Of a DNA stretch of 64,000 bases, positions 61,220 to 64,000 are shown in pieces (positions within the stretch are counted from its first letter, which is position 1; each line of letters starts with the position of its first letter). Below the pieces are notes generated by a model, which saw nothing but the letters and a program-made list of their open reading frames with translations, had not been told where the DNA came from and did no database searches. A program made the position numbers and the translations under genes. Location: contig JBKHYJ010000128.1 in the NCBI GenBank assembly GCA_046565505.1, positions 89,691 through 153,690 of the forward strand, in the 5' to 3' direction. This stretch comes from JBKHYJ01 sp046565505 (GTDB taxonomy: Bacteria > Acidobacteriota > Blastocatellia > UBA7656).

Positions 61220-62638
61220 CTAAATATCGAAATACATCGAGAACTCTATCGGGTGCGGGCGCATGCGCACGGGGTTGATCTCGTGGCCGCGCTTGTAATC
61301 TATCCACCGCTCGATCAGCCCTTCGCTGAAAACATCGTTGTGGAGCAGGAACTCATAATCGCCCTCCAGGGCGCGCAGGCTCTCGTCGAGCGAGCCGGGC
61401 ATAGAGGGCACGCTCTTGAGGTCCTCGGGCGAGAGGTCGTAAATATCTTTGTCGAGCGGCGCGCCGGGGTCTATCCGATTTTGAATCCCGTCGAGGCCCG
61501 CCATCAGCATCGCGGAGAACGCGAGGTAAGGGTTGCAGGAGGGGTCAGGCGGGCGGAACTCCAGCCGCTTAGCCTTCGGGTTGGAGGAGAACATCGGGAT
61601 GCGGACGGCGGCCGAGCGGTTGCGGGCGGAGTAGGCGAGATTGACCGGCGCTTCAAATCCCGGCACGAGCCGCTTATAACTGTTAGTCGTCGGCGCTGCG
61701 AAGGCGGCGATGGCCCTCGCATGCTTGAGCAGCCCGCCTATGTAATGCAGCGCGATTTCCGAAAGCCCCGCGTAGCCATCGCCCGCAAACAGCGGCGCGC
61801 CGTCCCTCCATATCGACTGGTGGCAGTGCATGCCATTGCCGTTGTCGCCGTAGATCGGCTTCGGCATGAAGGTCGCGGCCTTGCCCGCCCGCAGCGCGGC
61901 GTTTTTGACCGTGTGCTTGAATATCATCAGGTTGTCGGCAGTCGTCAGCAGCGTGTTGTAGCGGAAATCAATCTCGCACTGCCCGCCCGTCGCCACCTCG
62001 TGGTGGTGGCACTCGACGGGTATCCCCGCGCGCCGCAGCAGCGTCGCTATCTCCGAGCGCAAGTCCGAGATCGAGTCCAGCGGCGGGAGCGGCACGTAGC
62101 CCTCCTTCGGCCGTATGTGGTAGCCGTGCCCGTTCGAGTTGCCGCGCTCCGAAGAGGTGTTCCAGGGGCCTTCCATAGAATCTACGGAGTAGCCCGACGT
62201 GTGACCTTCGTTGTGGAAAGATACCTTATCGAATATGAAGAATTCCGCCTCGGGGCCGAAATAAATCGTATCGCCTATCCCTGTGAATTTCAGATAATTT
62301 TGCGCCCGCTCGGCGACCGCGCGCGGGTCGAGCCAGTAGCCGTTCTTGGAGATCGGGTCGAACACGCCCGCTATCAGGCAGAGCGTGGCCGGCTTCATAA
62401 ACGGGTCGACCCAGTACCGCGTCGCGTCCGGGATCAGTAGCATGTCCGACTCGTTGATTGCCGCCCACCCGCGCAGGGAGGACGCGTCGAACCCGACGCC
62501 ATTATCGAAGGCGTCCCGCCCGAACTCCTCGACAGGTATCGTGAGGTGATGCCACTGGCCGAGCAGGTCCGTGAACCGCACGTCAACGAACTCGGCCCCC
62601 TGCTCGGCCGCGAATTTCAATGCCGCTTCTGCGCTCAT
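61220..62638 (-). CDS. glnA: glutamine synthetase, type I
   Basis: A 472-residue GS-I that makes glutamine from glutamate and ammonia. FVDVRFTDLLGQWHHLTIP (about 18-36) is the beta-grasp start; GPEAEFFIFD (about 128), HHHEVATGGQCEIDFRY (about 209-225), NGNGMHCHQSIW (about 266) and VPGFEAPVNLAYSARNRSAA (about 320-340) are active-site segments. Tyr at about residue 400 in DKDIYDLSPEDL matches the adenylylation site of GS-I-beta enzymes, so activity may be controlled by GlnE. The ATG at 62638 has GGAGGG before it. A LysR regulator is divergently encoded. Confidence 0.96.
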   Translation of the reverse strand: MSAEAALKFAAEQGAEFVDVRFTDLLGQWHHLTIPVEEFGRDAFDNGVGFDASSLRGWAAINESDMLLIPDATRYWVDPFMKPATLCLIAGVFDPISKNGYWLDPRAVAERAQNYLKFTGIGDTIYFGPEAEFFIFDKVSFHNEGHTSGYSVDSMEGPWNTSSERGNSNGHGYHIRPKEGYVPLPPLDSISDLRSEIATLLRRAGIPVECHHHEVATGGQCEIDFRYNTLLTTADNLMIFKHTVKNAALRAGKAATFMPKPIYGDNGNGMHCHQSIWRDGAPLFAGDGYAGLSEIALHYIGGLLKHARAIAAFAAPTTNSYKRLVPGFEAPVNLAYSARNRSAAVRIPMFSSNPKAKRLEFRPPDPSCNPYLAFSAMLMAGLDGIQNRIDPGAPLDKDIYDLSPEDLKSVPSMPGSLDESLRALEGDYEFLLHNDVFSEGLIERWIDYKRGHEINPVRMRPHPIEFSMYFDI

Positions 62639-62791
62639 AATTCCCTCCATTCTTACGCCTTAAAATTTATGTGAAGGACCGTCTGGATCGCGGGCCTGGG
62701 GGCACGCGGCGGGAGGCGCGGGCGCTCCGGCCGACCGTCCGCGATCGGCAATGGGTTCACCCGCATGTTCTACTACCATAAATCGGATTTG

Positions 62792-62829
62792 TAAAATCTA
62801 TTCTTTTTATGCTACCTATAAAATCTATT
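62792..62829. promoter_or_regulatory. direct repeats in the glnA-LysR divergent region
   Basis: TAAAATCTATT occurs at 62792-62802 and again at 62819-62829, start-to-start 27 bases, in an AT-rich island inside a GC-rich region. The upstream piece ATAAATCGGATTT is also similar. The second copy is 24 bases before the LysR start. Such spacing could suit a LysR-type regulator or RNA polymerase; no consensus was checked. Confidence 0.4.
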
Positions 62830-62853
62830 TATCGGCGGGGGAGGCGCACTGGG

Positions 62854-63774
62854 ATGGAGCTGTGGCAGCTTGAAGTCTTCATGGCGGTCGTCGAAGAGAA
62901 GAGCTTTTCGCGCGCGGGCCGCAGGCTCGGGCGTACGCAGCCGGCCATCAGCTCATCCATAAAACTGCTCGAAGGCGAGTTGGGCGAGCCGCTCTTCGAC
63001 CGCCTCGGCAAAAGCATTAAGCTCACGGCGGCCGGCGAACTGCTCACGGATTACGCGAAGCGGCTGCTGAGCCTGCGCGGCGAGGCGCTCGATGCGATGG
63101 GCGAATTGCGCGGCCTCGGGCGCGGCACGCTCAGCCTCGGCGCGAACGAGACGACCTGCCTTTACCTGCTGCCCGAAGTACTGGCTTCCTTCAAGCGCGC
63201 ATACCCGCATGTGCAGGTGGACATACAGCGCGCGATAACGCGGGCGATAACGGAGAAGGTGGTCGATGGCTCGCTCGACTTCGGCATCGTCACGCTCCCC
63301 ATCCATAACCCGCGCCTGGAGACCGTGACCATCCACCAGGACGACATGGCCCTGATCGTCGGCCCGTCGCACAAGCTCGCCTCGCGGCGCTCCGTCCAGA
63401 TGACAGACCTGGCGGGCGAGCCGTTCATACTCCACAAGATCGGCACGACCACCCGCGAGCGGCTCGTCAAGCACTTCATCGACGGCGGCGTGAAGATGAA
63501 GGTCACGATAGAGCTCGCCTCGATAGAGACCATCAAGCGGTTCGTGTCGATAGGCATGGGGATTTCAATCGTCCCCAGGCTCTGCATCGCGAAAGAGATC
63601 GAAGACGGGAGCCTGCGCGCACTCACGATCCGCGACGCCAGATTCCAGCGGCGGCTCGGGCTCATATACAACAAGGGCCGCTACCAGTCGCAGGCCGCCA
63701 GGGCTTTCGTCGCCCTCGTCTCCGACCGGCAGCAACCCGCCCCGAAAGAAAGGGGCAGGGCGTCGGGCGCCTGA
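62854..63774 (+). CDS. LysR-family transcriptional regulator
   Basis: A 306-residue regulator. The winged HTH at about 1-60 is clear: MELWQLEVFMAVVEEKSFSR, AGRRLGRTQPAISSSIKLLE and LGEPLFDRLGKSIKLTAAGE. The effector domain (about 90-290) begins GTLSLGANETTCLYLLPEVL, like regulators of the CbbR/CysB type. The ATG at 62854 has GGGGAGG eight or nine bases before it. It is divergent from glnA with 215 bases between, so it may regulate itself and perhaps glnA; the inducer is unknown. Confidence 0.92.
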   Translation: MELWQLEVFMAVVEEKSFSRAGRRLGRTQPAISSSIKLLEGELGEPLFDRLGKSIKLTAAGELLTDYAKRLLSLRGEALDAMGELRGLGRGTLSLGANETTCLYLLPEVLASFKRAYPHVQVDIQRAITRAITEKVVDGSLDFGIVTLPIHNPRLETVTIHQDDMALIVGPSHKLASRRSVQMTDLAGEPFILHKIGTTTRERLVKHFIDGGVKMKVTIELASIETIKRFVSIGMGISIVPRLCIAKEIEDGSLRALTIRDARFQRRLGLIYNKGRYQSQAARAFVALVSDRQQPAPKERGRASGA

Positions 63775-64000
63775 GAGGCCACCCGCCCTGAGGGCCGCGC
63801 TGAGCGGCCAACCTCTTCACTCGCCCCGGCTGGCCGGGCCGCTTACTGGCTTGCAGGGTCTATTCATTCTCTAAAAGAAAGAGGCGCCCCTCTGTAGAAT
63901 AAGGTTGCCGGACCATTCCAACAGTAGGAACCCTGTCAGCCCCGCCGCGCCCTCTTTAGCCCCACCTTTATCACCAACTCCCAGATCTCACACAACCCGA
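63775..64000. other. right end of the window, no gene seen
   Basis: These 226 bases contain no credible coding region, terminator or RNA gene. Confidence 0.5.

Noticed and set aside
61253..62440. Long open frame opposite glnA
   Set aside because: Shadow of glnA, which has every active-site motif.

Overview
The window is a high-GC bacterial chromosome segment, most likely from an Acidobacteriota member of the Blastocatellia/Pyrinomonadaceae type. Supporting signs are two very large MacB/FtsX-type permeases with no adjacent ATPase gene (the ADOP family typical of Acidobacteria), two c-type cytochromes of the photosynthetic-reaction-centre cytochrome type without any photosystem genes, a kinase-FlgO-TPR protein, and secreted proteins with a C-terminal domain I know from Blastocatellia. 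The taxonomic call rests on gene families only. I saw no rRNA, tRNA, CRISPR array, phage or insertion sequence.

Layout. 0.2-7 kb: an XRE-type regulator, then a leftward operon of a CaiB/BaiF CoA-transferase, a MaoC hydratase, a single-chain restriction-modification enzyme (type ISP-like, without helicase) and a second, double-hotdog MaoC protein. The RM gene has an AT-rich specificity region. 7-10 kb: glpD and an acyl-CoA dehydrogenase. 10-12 kb: a small dihaem cytochrome, a TPR protein and thymidine kinase. 12-20.3 kb: a lysine/diaminopimelate cluster (DapE-like peptidase, asd, lysC, an unknown exported protein, dapB, dapA, dapD, aminotransferase) that could carry aspartate to LL-diaminopimelate by the succinylase route. 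20.4-23.8 kb: a membrane protein, a DUF885 peptidase and a serpin lipoprotein in a tight operon. 24-28 kb: three exported proteins, one built of a 17-residue repeat. 27.8-33.5 kb: aldo/keto reductase, Nudix hydrolase, lactate permease, RDD protein, tmk and hfq.

33.7-36.5 kb holds a DUF4912 protein beside a GH57 branching enzyme (glycogen metabolism). Next come a Ser/Thr kinase, an MscS channel, and a DUF2318-permease-ATPase operon resembling part of the Campylobacter P19 iron-uptake locus. 43-47 kb: an unknown secreted protein and the first ADOP permease. 47.2-54.5 kb is a leftward run containing a Tat-exported aminotransferase-V-fold protein, the F420 genes cofE, cofC, cofD and an F420:NADP oxidoreductase, and a secreted subtilisin followed by an 18-codon reading frame with a very good ribosome site. 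54.8-59.2 kb: a single-domain response regulator, a second cytochrome with a LolA-like tail, and the second ADOP permease. The right end has an exo/endonuclease-phosphatase family protein, a small possibly frameshifted membrane protein, glnA, and a divergent LysR regulator.

The strongest leads are the mosaic RM gene coupled into an acyl-CoA operon, the F420 cluster, the tiny coupled frame after the subtilisin, and the reduced DUF2318 transporter. All functions are read from protein motifs and gene order; no searches were run.
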